A stretch of DNA of 64,000 bases from Lactifluus volemus (GCA_022376515.1 WTXI01000180.1:1-64000), one strand, 5' to 3'; shown: positions 11,486-23,782, counted from the first letter of the stretch. Program-made: numbers and translations. Notes: generated by a model from the sequence alone, not told the origin.

Positions 11486-13789
11486 CTAGACACGCTTCAA
11501 GTTCCTCTTTGACACAAGACGAGCTTTCTTCTGTGGTGGTGGTCGTAACTCCGAGTCTTCAACAGGGGTAAGTTCCGATTCACTGAGGTTATCCATCAGA
11601 GCCTTAGAACCAGATAGGTAAGCGATCACTTGCACAAAACCCATCCAACTTACACGCTTAGTAGCAGATCTAGTGCGGCGAGGGGGTGACCGTCTTGTAG
11701 TCTCAAAGTCTGTGCGCTTGCTAAGCTCTGTCTTCCGATGTGCCATCTCCCTCACACGCCTCTGGTATTCATGTCAGAAATGAGCCACTTGTACTCGTGA
11801 ATTTTGACTGGACTTACCTGGATCCTCACTGGCAGTTCACTATCTGAGTCCATCCATTGACGCGGCTCTTTTTCCTTCGACTTAGACTCAGAGCATTCAT
11901 GTCAGAAACGAGCCGCTTGTAGTCAAGAATTTTGACTGGACTTACCTGAATCCTTACTGGCGGTTCACTATCTAAGTTTATCCATTGACGTGACTCTTTT
12001 TCCTTCCTCTGAGTCGGCAATGTGTTACCCTCTGATTGATGGTGTTGGTCGCGCACTTCTGACGGGTGGACACGGTCTTCAAATCATGAGCTCAACCTTT
12101 GGTCTAAGGCCTTGCTGCCTCACCGCTCACTCACCGTAATATTGTTCAACGATCACACCTTCATCTTCCTGCTCCCGCTCCCACTCCATCTCACTGTCAC
12201 CATCACCACCGCCATCACCATTATCATGCTGGCTTTGATCCTCGTGGCGCTCGCGCTGGTGTTGTTCCTCAGGCTCAAGCTCCTGCTCTTCAAGCCTGTG
12301 TTGTCGCTCAAACTGTGCTCTAAGTCGTTCCGCAGGGTTTGGACCAGCGCGTGGTCGTTCAGGACGAGTTTGCCTGCACTTCTTCTTCTTAAAGGACCGC
12401 AGGCCCTGAATCTGTCTTCAAAAGCGATAGAAATCAGAAATAACAACATTTAGATAACGCTTACCCGTCCCACCAATCGAGCGTTTCACGGATGAATGGT
12501 TCATCCGAGTTTTCTTCGAACATAGCCACAATATTGTCATAAAAGTGGTCAAGATTGAATTCGTCGATGTAGTTCGCCCACTTGTTAGCAGATGATAACA
12601 CAAAATAGCACTTTCACATGTACATTAGCAGGCCCGGGCCTGGGCAACGCTGAGAAAATACCAACAAGATCATGGAACTAACCTGTACAGCTGTATATGC
12701 GATCATACGGCCCGTAACCTTTCTAAGCATGAAGACCTTTGCCTTGGTTTTATTGGCAGTGTTGGTGGCGTTGATAGCAGAAGAAGGGCCAGTGAAGATG
12801 TGGCGAAACACCTAACGCATCACAAAAGTAACTCAATATATCGAAAACGATGACTGGGAATAGTAACTCACCCTAATAAGGAGGAATCCTCGAAATAGGC
12901 CCTTCGTGCTGTCTTCTGGATCGTATTCCGTCCCAGTCGCATACATAAAGGAAGGGAAATCGTCGTCTATGATGGATATTAATCCATCAGAAACCTTGTT
13001 AATAAACTCCCTGGCAAAATAGATCAGTTAAAGCGAGGAATAAGGCGCATATACATTACACAGGATCATCTTCAAATTCATTCCTTAAGCGCAAGGGACA
13101 GAGATGATCAGCTGTGTCAAGGTGAAGGAATCCACGTGCATATTTTGGGTCACTAGCTGAAAGGCGGTCGATATCATAGTCGGATGTGAACTTGGATCCA
13201 GATTTCGGGTCCTCATAGATAAAATCGAGGATTGATGCCTTTAGTTTTGCTGTATCATCACTTCGAGAGGCATAAGATGCCTTGGAAATCTAAATCAAAG
13301 TGATAAAATCGTCAACGAGCAACGCATATAGCTACTTCCCTTGTTGATCAACCCAATAAATGCCTGTGTGTCGTGTGCACAAGCATCCACAACAAGCCTG
13401 AATCCGCGTTCAAGCTTCATAATAGCACTGAAAACATATCGCTCGTCATTGGTGTACCTAACTGATATTAATATGTGTGGTCACAATTTATAGATTGAAG
13501 ACGTACTCGTCTTCCCCTTCCTCACCCTCAATCTCAGGGGCTGCCTCTGGTACACCCGCATAGAAGGCACGGTGGAGGTTTATGAATGGATGAATGGTCT
13601 GTGAAATGATGCGTGCTTTGGCAAGGTAGGGCGCGAAGTGTTTGTTACTAGGGATCGTGAGCGAACACTGGTCAGGTGGGAACCATGGACTTACCTCCCT
13701 CCATCTCGGAGTGATCGACAAATTTCCCCTAGGACATTGTCAGCCAACTCACGTTCATCATTGATGTTGTTGTTGGCATTATCAGACAT
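11486..13789 (-). CDS. cargo gene of Plavaka element (DUF6698-like protein)
   Basis: Multi-exon minus-strand gene. Proposed exons are 13789-13695, 13647-13507, 13457-13340, 13289-13060, 13010-12872, 12811-12683 and one from about 12608, with less certain C-terminal exons down to a stop at 11486. It starts MSDNANNNINDERELADNV. Conserved-looking segments are KHFAPYLAKARIISQTIHPF, RYVFSAIMKLERGFR, GLFRGFLLIR|VFRHIFTGPSSAI, IAYTAVQ and DEPFIRETLDWWDG. I recall this pattern from a large uncharacterised agaricomycete family listed as DUF6698; the name is from memory. The tail is acidic/glutamine-rich, then basic (PPPQKKARLVSKRNLKRV), suggesting a nuclear, nucleic-acid-associated protein. Oddities: intron 3 would begin GG rather than GT (13339-13338), the frame entering the exon at 12449 is ambiguous, and the C-terminal region has a duplicated exon. 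It may therefore be decaying. It is divergent from the transposase. Confidence 0.68.
11767..12015 (-). repeat. tandem duplication (~128 bp) spanning an exon and splice site
   Basis: Two copies start at 11767 and 11895 (ATTCATGTCAGAAA...). Each contains, on the minus strand, a short exon (KEKESRQWINLDSEPPVRIQ in one copy) ending in a GTAAGTCC donor. The duplication therefore copied a C-terminal exon plus its 5' splice site within the cargo gene. Confidence 0.75.
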
Positions 13790-15308
13790 GACAAGCACGG
13801 TCGATCAAGTAAACAAAAACGCGCCTGCATTTACTCACCAGATTTGGATCACGCGTTTAGTCACCAGATTTAGGGCACGTGACACTTCAGATTTAATTAT
13901 ACTCAATGAGACACGTACTACGATGAAGCATAATGAGATAGATGCTGCCACTGAACTCCAGTTGTATTCTGAGGCCAGATGGTGTGAAGACAATCGAGCG
14001 GGCAAGGAGAAGCGACAGCCACTGCGGACCGTCCGGACAGAGTCATCATCACGTATTGGTGTGCTGAGCCCCTGAGCCCCCAGCTGATCGTTCCTGAGGA
14101 TTGAGTGGAGTTCGGCCAATGACACCATGTCATCCTATAGCTTACGGTTGAGTATACCATATTTGCACCCCTGAACAGAATAAAAGCTCACATGGTCGAT
14201 GAGATGGCCGAGTAAGTCGAGGGAACCTCTGTAATGCATATAATTGGTGAACATGGGCCTACTTGATGAGTCACCGGCTTCAGGGTCAACTAAAGGGCGG
14301 ATTAGTGTTGCGGCCCATTGGTAGAAGGCTTGCGGGAGGCTTGCTCAGTCACCTGAGCACTAACCATCAGCTTGGAGCGCCCTTATGGTTGAAATTATAC
14401 CTGATTGCAGACTCTCGGGACAAGGGTGGCAAGTGGTGGTGGAATCTCGCTGGTGGGACCACCTCAGACAAAGGATAGAGAAAGATCATAACATCATGGC
14501 CAACACAAGCTGTTAGCACCAGTTCAAAATGCGTATGAGATGGTGCGCAGAGGCAGGGGGCGCAGGTATATGATAAGCCTGCCTTTGCTGTCCCAAGTAG
14601 GGCAGAGAAGCAGGAGTGACAGGTGATGACGCGATGACATCTGGATAGTTGTCTAGATAGGAGGGTGATCTTTGAAGGGGGACTGTGATGGGGAATAGGG
14701 AGATGGTAGAATAGTTTGATGAGAACGACGTGGCAGATAGGAAAGAGAAGGGATGTCCAGTGAAGATGGCAACGAGCTGTTGTTGAGCCCTACGTGGGAG
14801 TGAGGTGACTTCCTGAGCGGGTTGCCAACCGTGGTTGCATCGGAGGGAGTATTGACCGGTTGGGGATGGACTCACAGGCTTTTCATACCAATGCCAAGAC
14901 TGGCGGGGCCAGTTATGAACCCACACGCAACGGCAAGCCCATTGGAGGCGGCCCAGTGATGCCTCAGCTAATTCGAGGCCATACACCAATGCGAGACAGA
15001 GAGGGGGGTGCAACAAGAGCTCTACCCAAGATGGCCAGACAGTGTGTCGAGGCCACTCATGATAGCACCTGTGCAGGGAAATGGGACTGGGTAAAAGGAA
15101 GCAGATGAATAGGGACACTGGCTTGAACACTCGCAGTGTATGTAGAGCTGCTAAAAAAAAGGGTGTTGGTCTTCCATCAAAGCATGAAGTTGAACTTGAC
15201 TCACCAGTGTTTCTTCCTCAAAGGCACTAAGCCAGGTAGTCCATCTATAGAAATAGAATTACGAGGACTTGGGAAAAGGGTCAGTGAGCGTTCTCAGTGA
15301 CTCTCAGT

Positions 15309-15339
15309 CTTGAGCCCCTAAAGTTGGAATAGGGGGGAT
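15309..15339 (+). repeat. 31-bp direct repeat, copy 1
   Basis: CTTGAGCCCCTAAAGTTGGA followed by ATAGGGGGGAT; an identical 31-mer begins at 17235. The two copies bracket the GC-rich 1.9-kb block of the transposon. Confidence 0.85.
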
Positions 15340-16097
15340 ATGTGGGTGTGTGTGTATGAGTTGGAGAGAGTGGGCAATGCAAATGCTAGTAGGCAATGAG
15401 AGAGGGCAAAGATGAGGTGTGGCTGGTGCTGTAAATTGGAGTGATGGCAGAATTGCTGCTGTGGCCCTTGTACATGGGGGTCAATGACCTTTGGCATAAA
15501 GCAATTGAGACACCATATGTTTGCCTACCTGGGGCACTACTAAGCATCCACCTTGCGGCTTCATGCTTGGAGTGTGCCCAGGAGCCATCCCCCCTGATTC
15601 ACAAGGGTCGATGACGTTCAGCATCATGATGGTGAATGAAGAAAGGATGGTGTTATGTGTTCTGTTGATTACTCATATACCTTTCTCACGCACTGCCTGC
15701 CAGGTTTGCGGGCCTGGGTATCACGGGCCGGGTTATGGAGTCTGAAATTTGGTGTGACCTAGCGTGACTGACCGGAAGGGGGCGACTGGAGAGGGGGCGG
15801 GATAGTAAGAGGCACGCACAAGATCGGAAAGCGATCTCATGTGTGCGATCAATACTGAGGCTGTCACCTCGCATGCCGCATGCGTGGTAGAGGGGGTTGA
15901 GGAGAATTGAGATTGCAAAATGTTCAAAGGGACGTGAGTGCCAACTGCCAAGATCATGGCCGCGGACCTTGAGTGGTGGTGGGGGGCTGCAGGGACGCCG
16001 CAAGGGCAATGTCGCAGGGCGACCGTCGGGACAGCGGCAACAGCAGCAAGGGGAGATGGCAAGGGCCACACAGAGTAGGAGGTGAACCCGGGCGACG

Positions 16098-16371
16098 ATA
16101 GCACAAGTCACTGGTGTCAGCTCTCGGACGGCCGCGACAGTGACGCCCAAGCAGTTGTGACACTATGGACCGTTTGCACGGCACGGTGCCCCCTCCGTGC
16201 CAGTGGGTCGACACGAGGGGAGGGGCGAGGCGACGACGGAGGTGACAGAGGAGGACGGGCGATGGAGGTGATACAGGAAGCGAGCGACAAAGGGCCATGC
16301 AATAGTGCCAGTCACTGGCGTCAGGCGTTCAGACAATCGCAATAGCGATGCCTGCGCGACCTTGACGCCGT
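16098..16371 (+). repeat. minisatellite-like pair related to the array at 54 kb
   Basis: Two imperfect copies about 205 bases apart (16103-16147 and 16308-16371) share the core CAGTCACTGGCGTCAGGCG followed by a GCGAC...TGACGCC block. The same core recurs five times in the hAT-like element at 53990-54605. Confidence 0.6.
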
Positions 16372-17234
16372 TGACCGTCAAAGCATGAACCCCTCCCCTC
16401 AGTGCCGGGTGGATGCGAGAAGCAAGGGGATGTAAGGGAAGGAAGGAAAGTCAGTAGGAGAAGTCCAAAAAAAAATATTCAGACGCACCAGCATGGCCCA
16501 TGCTTACAGACAGACTCAGTGGTGGGAGCGCGGGGAAGGCATCGCGAGGAGGCATTGCAACGGCAGCGTGGCGCCAGAGGGCGTGTGACGGCTGCATCAG
16601 AGAGAAGGACAAGAGAGGGGGAGGCGATGACACCGAGGAGGCGAGACTTGCTCTGCACGGGTAAGGGTATAGATGGTAAAGGCTTGGGTGTGCTGGTAGC
16701 GGGCAGGGTATTGGATCTCGAGAGGGACGGCTTTGGTACGAGATCCGATATATGGTAGATAACATCGGCATGAACCACAGGGGGGCGGGGTCCAACGGAA
16801 ATGTTCGCAAATTCGACGACGTACGGGATCCCGTAAGGTGTAACTCTTATTTCGGTGTTGGGGAGCGTCATAAGGTAAGGTTGGGGAAGGGAGAATAGGT
16901 AGTGAGGGCTATGCGATAAGGCTTAAAATTGGGGTACCCAAACTTGAAGGCAAACGGTGAGATGTATGTATGTATGTATGAAGGTGCACGATAGAATTGA
17001 CCTGAGAGGGAGAAGGGAAGGGGACATGCGAGACAGCGCTCATCATATGCATCAGTCCTCGAGGAAGACACGTTGTATGGGCCACGACCTCTACGCACGC
17101 AGAAAGCGTGAGACACAAGTCAAACTGGAGCTGAACGCGTCCTACATCAGCTATTGGAGATCGTCTGCAATCTGTCCATAAGCACAGTGTGAACGGACAT
17201 GGGACGAAGAAATCTCACTGGCCCACCTTCAGCG

Positions 17235-17265
17235 CTTGAGCCCCTAAAGTTGGAATAGGGGGGAT
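17235..17265 (+). repeat. 31-bp direct repeat, copy 2
   Basis: Identical to 15309-15339. Its flanks differ from those of copy 1. Confidence 0.85.
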
Positions 17266-17891
17266 GCGGAGGAGAGAGCCAGACATGACATAATGAATAA
17301 AGGGACTCTTGTACAAACTCCTCCACCGCTTGGTAGGACCACATTGAATATCCAACACAGAGCAGTGGGTCGGGTGAGTCTGTTGGCCCTCTTGCAGTCT
17401 TGGGTCAGGCTGTGACGAGGTTGAGCGATTTGGATGAGTGGCACTAATCCCTCACTTACACGTACACTTTTTCTCAGGCCGTCAAGCTTGGGGCCATCGC
17501 TCCAGCCTCCTGGGTTAGTGACAGTGTTATGACTTTTGACATCTGTGCTTTAGGATGCCAAGGGGATTTGTGGTGGTCCAGGTCCGTAATGTACTGAACA
17601 TAGGGAACGACTCCGAACGAGAGAGTGAACAAGCGAGGAGAGAGGAGCGAGGGGCACTTGACGGATGAAGCCAAAGATGGCAGTTCAGGACGCTGTTCCT
17701 GGCAAATGACGTCATCGTTAGCAGAGTTTCGTGCGTCCAACTGCCTATTTGGGTATCGTTTGAAGCCGCATGACCTTGCTTGCATCTTTCGCTGGGCTTC
17801 CATCACGCCACCACACTTCAGCAATTTTAGTTGGATTCATATTACTTCTACCAGTGTGATCTGAGTCTATCTCTTGCGATTACATCTCGGA

Positions 17892-20800
17892 ATGGCTGGT
17901 ATCAAGTGCCCTGGATGCCGGAAAACATTTCAGGGCAATCATGCCTTTAGTCGCCATAAGCTAGGGTGCTCGGCCCTTCGTCAAGTTGCAAAACAACAGC
18001 TCAAGAAACGTGAAGGCAACGCTAGAGCAAGGAGGGAAGAAAACTTGGCCATGGCTATGACAAATAACACAGCTGGGCCCTCCCTTCTTCATCACCAGCC
18101 TGAGGTGGTGTCACCTCCCGTGTCGATTGGGCCAGATGCAGTAAGTCAAGCCACCTTTATTTCCGAATAGCACCAAATGAATATAACTTGAAGGCTACTC
18201 AGTACCAGGGCCATGATGATGCGATCAATGTAGCGGCTCCTTGGAAAAGTCATATGCTGCCCAAGGATTACCGTGATGAATTACCCCCAGCGCCTCCCTA
18301 TTTCCCTCCAACAGACTTGGATGAGCCCATGGATGACTTGGAGTCGCAATTAGACCCCGATATTGCTATGGCATCTCCTAGGCCAAACACAGACAGGCCT
18401 TTTCGAACTGAACCAGATAGATTTGGGGTTTTTCGTGAATATGCTCATGGCCAGCCAAGTATTACCCCTGATCAATTTCACTCACTATCTGACATTTCCG
18501 ACTCTCCCTACCTGGCTCTTGACCCTTTCTCCAATTCTCACCACCCCTGTCACACCACATTTGGCTCTGATCCTCAAAAGATCACGTTTAACATCGACTC
18601 GGACAACTGGCAGCAGAGTCACGCCCGGGCTGATGCTGCTAGGACTCCAAATCTCCCAGCCTTTGCTCCATTTCGAAATGCATCAGTATATCGCCTCATG
18701 ACCTGGTTTCACCGACCATCAAACACAAAATCTATTGGCGAGCTCAACTCACTGGTTCATGATGTCCTTCTCGCACCTGACTTTCAGACCAACGACCTGG
18801 TTGGCTTTGATGCGGTAAAGGAAAATACACTCATGGACCACTATCATGAGAACATATCAGCAGACCATATCCCGTCCCCCTTTTCCTTTGATGACACATG
18901 GATCAAGAGTACTATTGAAATCCCAGTTCCATGTGATGGAGTTCGACATTCTTCAGAGGCAGAGGCTCCAAAATTTCAAGTTGATATCCACCACCGGCGG
19001 CTCACTGAGGTCATCAAATCTGCGTACTTGGAACCAGCTGCAAAGGCATTTCATACGTTCCCTTTTAGGGCCTTCTGGAAGCCCTCGGCTGATGAACCAG
19101 CGGAGCGTATATACTCTGAGGCTTACACAGGCAATAAATGGATCTGTGAGTATGAGAGTATACTCAAGTCACCACGGAGTCAAGATGATCCACATTCTCA
19201 TCTGGAGCATTTTCTTGTTGGACTCATGATATGGTCCGATTCTACATCACTTGCACAATTTGGAACTGCGGAACTCTGGCCAATATACCTGTATATTGGT
19301 GCTCAATCAAAATATTCTCGTGTCAAACCATCGTCATTTGCTGCGCATCACATCGCTTATTTACCAAAGGTGAGTACCATTATTTACGGTGACCACCAAG
19401 TTACTGATAAATCTGGAATAGCTTGACGACACTGTTCAAGAATTTTATATGCAGACATTTGGCAAATCCGCCACATCTGAGATGCTTACACATCTTCGCC
19501 GAGAACTTGCACAAGCAGTCTGGTTACACCTTTTGGATGATGATTTTGTCTCTGCATATACACACGGACTGGTCCTCAAGCTTGCTGATGGTGTGGACCG
19601 TTTGGGAATTTTGCGATTCCTAACATACTCTGCCGACTATGTGGAGAAGTAAGTCCTGAGTTTGTAAACCCTTAACTATGCTCACTTCATTTCCGATAGA
19701 GTTTTAATGTCTGGTTTGAAATACCTGTCACACTGTCCATGCCCTCGGTGCTTAGTTCTCAAAATCAATTTTCCGTTATTGGGGTCAAAGCGTGACATGC
19801 AAGACCGAGTAAAATCTAGGCGTGTTGATGATGATGCTAGGCAACAAGCAGTAGATCGTGCACGCAGATTAATATTTGAAAAAGGTGTCAGCATAGGTAA
19901 CAAACGAATTTCTGACATCTTGGGAGCACAGTCATTGGTTCCAACTCGGGTATGTCTCAGACTGTTGCGCGTTCATGCTTTCAAGTCTTGACTTACTTTT
20001 CTATAGAATGCATTTTCGCAGCGTTTGCTTAAAGCAGGACTCAACTTTTATGAGCTATTTACGGTGGACCTCCTTCACGAGTTTGAAAATGGTGTATGGA
20101 TGGCAACTTTCAAACATTTACTGCGGATTCTTCATGCACTTGGTGAGGATCGCATTCAGATACTAAATGAACGGTAAATTCCTTTCTTAATGACGCCTCC
20201 AAGTCTAATTAATATTACATATAGATATCGCCTAATTCCAACGTTTGGAAGAGGTACTATCCGCCGCTTTGGGAGAAATGCCTCAGCGTTAAAGAAAATG
20301 GCTGCCCGTGACTATGAGGATTTGTTACAGGTATAGTATCTCCACACTAGTAGTATTATGAGCTTAGACTGAGGTCATTTAAAAGTGTGCTATTCCAGTT
20401 TTTGAAGGACTCTTCCCACCAACGCAAGACACCATTGTCCGGAGGCTCTTATTTGAGCTGGGCACATGGCATGCATTTGCGAAGCTTCGACTTCATACTG
20501 AAACTACTGTGGATGACCTTGAGAGTTCGACAACTCGTCTTGGTGAGAGTCTACGAGTATTTGAGAAGGACATCTGTCGCAAGTACAAGACATATGACCT
20601 ACCCTCAGAAGAAGCTGCGCGTACCCGACGCAAATCAGCTACTACTTTGGGCTCTCAGAAGCAAAAAGAGAAAATGGGCAGCACTCAGTCTACTCATACA
20701 CGTCGCCAACGACTGTTCCGGCTTGAAACTGTCAAACTTCATTCACTTGGAGGATATGCAAAAGCGATTCGGTTACATGGTACAACTGACAGCTATAATA

Positions 20801-22318
20801 CACAAACGGCATGTCTCACTACTCTTTCGTCCATGTGGTAATATTGATAAGTAAAGTTAGGGCGAACTAGAACACCGACGTGTCAAACGTATGTATCGAC
20901 GTGTGCACAAAGGAAAACATGTTATTGGGATAGGGCTACAAGTTCGACGAGAAAGGTTTATTCACATACTTCAGGAGCGTAACAAGCAACATAACCGCTC
21001 AGAAGTTGTGACACTGCCGACAGTTCCTTTTGAGGAACCTGAGGCACTTCCATATACCCCCCCAGAGCTGCATCACCACATCTCTAATGACACCCGCCAC
21101 AAGGTCAATCTGACTCAGTGGCTACGAAAAAATATCCAAGATCCTGCCATTTGTGTAGGTTCCTCAATGACAGTCCTACTAGAGTGTGGCTCACACTCTT
21201 ATAGGACTTTCTCCCTCGTCTCAAAAACCATCTCTTGTCACGGCTTCTAGACTACAAGTATGATGGTGATGAATTGGACTTTACACCAACAGAGCGACGC
21301 CATGTTGTCATTGAGAACAACACCGTTTACTGCCATAAAGTCCTCCGAGTAAACTACACAACATATGATTTGAGGCGTGGACAAGACTCACTAAATCCCC
21401 GGGTTCCAGGGCACGCAGATTTTATGGTACTGTCTCCAGAGACTGAGGAGAATAATGACGACCCCCACCCTTACTGGTATGGTCGAATTCTGGGCATCTT
21501 TCATGCCAATATTCGGCATATCGGTCCTCAGTCAAGGTCACAAGAGCCAAAGCAAATGGAGTTTCTGTTTGTTCGCTGGTTTGGCAGAGACATGACACCA
21601 CATCCCGGATGGAAGGCCAAGAGGTTGATTCGTCTGGGATTTGTTCCAGGTAATGACGAAATGGCATTCGGTTTTGTGGACCCTGCTCAAGTGATTCGTG
21701 CCATCCATCTCATTCCGGCCTTTGCATGGGGTCATACCACAAAATACCTTCCATCCTCACCAATTGCACGTGCCGGGTATCAGAACACAGATGAGGATTG
21801 GCAACTGTATTATGTTGGAATGTGAGTTAATTTCTACCTGTGATATACAGTTAATGACTTGATGACGGTGTGCCACTGGTGGCATATGATCACGATATAG
21901 GTTTGTGGATCGAGATATGATGCTACGCTTTCGTGGTGGTGGTGTCGGACACAAGCCAACACGTGCAGCTACAGACTGTTTCAAGAAAGACCGTGACCGC
22001 CTAGATATCAGAACAAGACCAGACAATGACTCCAAGTCAGAGGAGCTGAATGAGTTAGACTCGGACGCTGATGACTCAGAGATGCTATCAGATGACCGTG
22101 ACGAGGTTCTCAATGAAGAGGAAAGTGGAATAGATGAAGAGGAAGAGGAATTTGGGATCAGGGGGTTGAAGGAACAAGCCGTCAACTCTGACTCGGAGTC
22201 AGATCCTGATGAGATGCCGTTGGTACTAGAGGAGCCCGATGAAGAAGACTTTGGACCTGAAGGAGATGGTATGGGACCAGACCCTGATATGGATGAACTA
22301 GGCTATGGTGAGATGTAG
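17892..22318 (+). CDS. Plavaka-type (KDZ superfamily) transposase
   Basis: Ten exons whose junctions all keep frame: 17892-18140, 18194-19369, 19422-19648, 19700-19949, 20007-20173, 20225-20330, 20386-20808, 20861-21154, 21205-21821, 21901-22318; 1308 residues. The N terminus has a C2HC zinc finger (CPGCRKTFQGNHAFSRHKLGC without further residues). It then shows typical Plavaka blocks: YRLMTWFHRPSNTKSIGELN, LTEVIKSAYLEPAAKAFHTF, FRAFWKPSADEPAERIYSEA, YSADYVEK, CPCPRC, DLLHEFENGVW, IPVFEGLFPPTQDTI, ELEHRRVKRMY, and FVDRDMMLRFRGGGVGH near residue 1170. The tail is very acidic. It catalyses cut-and-paste transposition through an RNase H-like fold; candidate acidic residues lie in YSADY and DLLHEFE, by inference. 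Intron 7 uses a GC donor (20809-20810) with a normal AG acceptor; the resulting TGELEHRRVK join fits the family. No stop or frameshift was found, so it may be functional. Confidence 0.93.
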
Positions 22319-22374
22319 ATATCACAGTGTGACCCTGACACCAAACAACGTTGACATGCCAGTGATGGGCAGAG

Positions 22375-23768
22375 TTTTTTTTTTTTTTAAAAATCAGCAT
22401 TTATATCCCACAACATGTGACTATGACAAAGACGCGGTCCCTATGGGTACAGGAATGGATCAGGCGGCGGGGGGAATGTGGGTGAGGTATAACGTTAGGC
22501 TGGACGGAAGGATGGCTGTTTTTGGGGCGGGGAAGGGAGTAGAGAGTGGGTACTATCTACAGTGAGAAGGTGTACAATCTATCTAAGGGGACATCATCCC
22601 GGGTTCCACGCTTCTCTCGGGGCTATGCAGGCACACGTCGCTTTCAGGAAGCGGGTCATGGCAGCACCACCCTCGGCTGTGCCTAGGAGAACGGGGAGGG
22701 AAATATCGCGGTCGATCGGGCGGAGGATTTCTTGGCGGGCGTCTGTATATAGTGGGCAATGCGAGACCACATGGTCTACGGTCTGAAGGGGTTCCCCGCA
22801 GGGGCAGGATATGGGTTTCCCTGTGAGGAAGCGTGCGGCGTAGGAGCCGATGAAGGCGTGCCCGGTGATGAGCCGGACCAGGGTGGAGAAGATGGCGCGA
22901 TCGCAGCCTCTTGAGCCTTGGATGACTGGGGGGGGCTTACCGGAGGGGGGTTCAGGGAGGGCAATGTAAATTTGAGAGAGGCGGTCGCTGTTCCGCCAGC
23001 GGGAGCCCCACTCCTCGATGAGGCCGGTTTTTGCGAGTTGACGTTGGTAGCTAATGGCGTAGGGCTCTCGGTGGTTTGGTGGGAGGGGGCGCGGGGCGGT
23101 CGTGTCTGTGAGGTGGTGCACACGCGCAAAGCCGACCAAAGACTTGTGGGGCGGGGCCCAGGATAATCTGATATCCAGGGACCTATAGAGTGTGAGGAGG
23201 TTGTTAGCAGTTTGTCTGAAGGAGAGTGAGAAGGGTTGGCCTGGGTGAGGCCCAGGCTTGAGGATGGCGTCAATTGCGGAGGCACTTGAGGTGAGGATGA
23301 GGATGTGGGTCGCTGGGATTCCCACCAAAATGGTTTGAGCGAGGGAGATCCCAGAGTCGAGGGCTGCAAGGTCAGTGTCGAAAAGGGAGACGGTCTTTCC
23401 CAGAGGGCGTTCGGAGTGGCGGACCTCCTTACCCTTTGTATAGGCAACTGCTGCTGCGATGCCTATTGGGGCGTCATCATCTCTGTTCGCGTTAGTGAGG
23501 GCACCGCGACAGAATATTACCAGTTTGGTGGATGGGGGGTTTGAGAACACTTCGTTTTTGAGGGTGGCAGCGTGCGTTTTCCGTTCGTCGCCGTGTCGCA
23601 CTTTGGCGTCCCGGGTGAGCCTGTCGCCCCAGCTGCTGAGGTTCCAGGGGGGGACCGCATGTGTGCGAAGGCGTGGGCCCTGTGAGGGGACGAGTTGGGC
23701 CATGGCAGTAAGTCAGGATCGGGTGCGGTGGTTGCGTGGGGGCGAGCACGGGAAGGGGAGGTCCTCCG
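22375..23768 (-). mobile_element. 5'-truncated non-LTR retrotransposon (Tad-like) inserted in the transposon
   Basis: Minus-strand LINE end. Its 3' poly(A) appears as the T run at 22375-22389, and it is flanked by an imperfect 14-bp target duplication, AGTGATGGGCAGAG (22361-22374) and AGTGGTGGGCAGAG (23769-23782). The open frame 23703-22594 (369 residues) contains a ribonuclease H-like region (KLVIFCRGALTNANRDDDAP, SLFDTDLAALDSGI, ILILTSSASAIDAI) and a C-terminal zinc knuckle (ISCPCGEPLQTVDHVVSHC) typical of the ORF2 end of fungal Tad-type LINEs. The residues where the RNase H acidic triad should be are partly replaced (R in FCRG, T in LTSS), so the enzyme is probably dead. Endonuclease and reverse transcriptase are absent because of 5' truncation. 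Confidence 0.88.
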
Positions 23769-23782
23769 AGTGGTGGGCAGAG

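Larger units (their letters stand above)
13790..17891. other. 4.1-kb spacer inside the transposon between divergent genes
   Basis: No gene could be supported. The open frames on both strands are in G-rich/C-rich, low-complexity DNA (15.7-17.2 kb) without splice-consistent homology. It holds two 31-bp direct repeats (15309, 17235), a minisatellite-like pair at 16.1-16.4 kb, and a short GTAT microsatellite at 16964-16979. It must include the promoters of the cargo gene and the transposase. Confidence 0.5.

Noticed and set aside
14513..15130. 205-residue minus-strand open frame in the transposon spacer
   Set aside because: Low-complexity composition, no splice-consistent neighbours, no family resemblance, and the opposite strand is equally open.
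22776..23447. 223-residue proline/serine-rich minus-strand frame
   Set aside because: Out-of-frame shadow of the LINE ORF2 end (22594-23703), which carries the recognisable RNase H-like and zinc-knuckle motifs.
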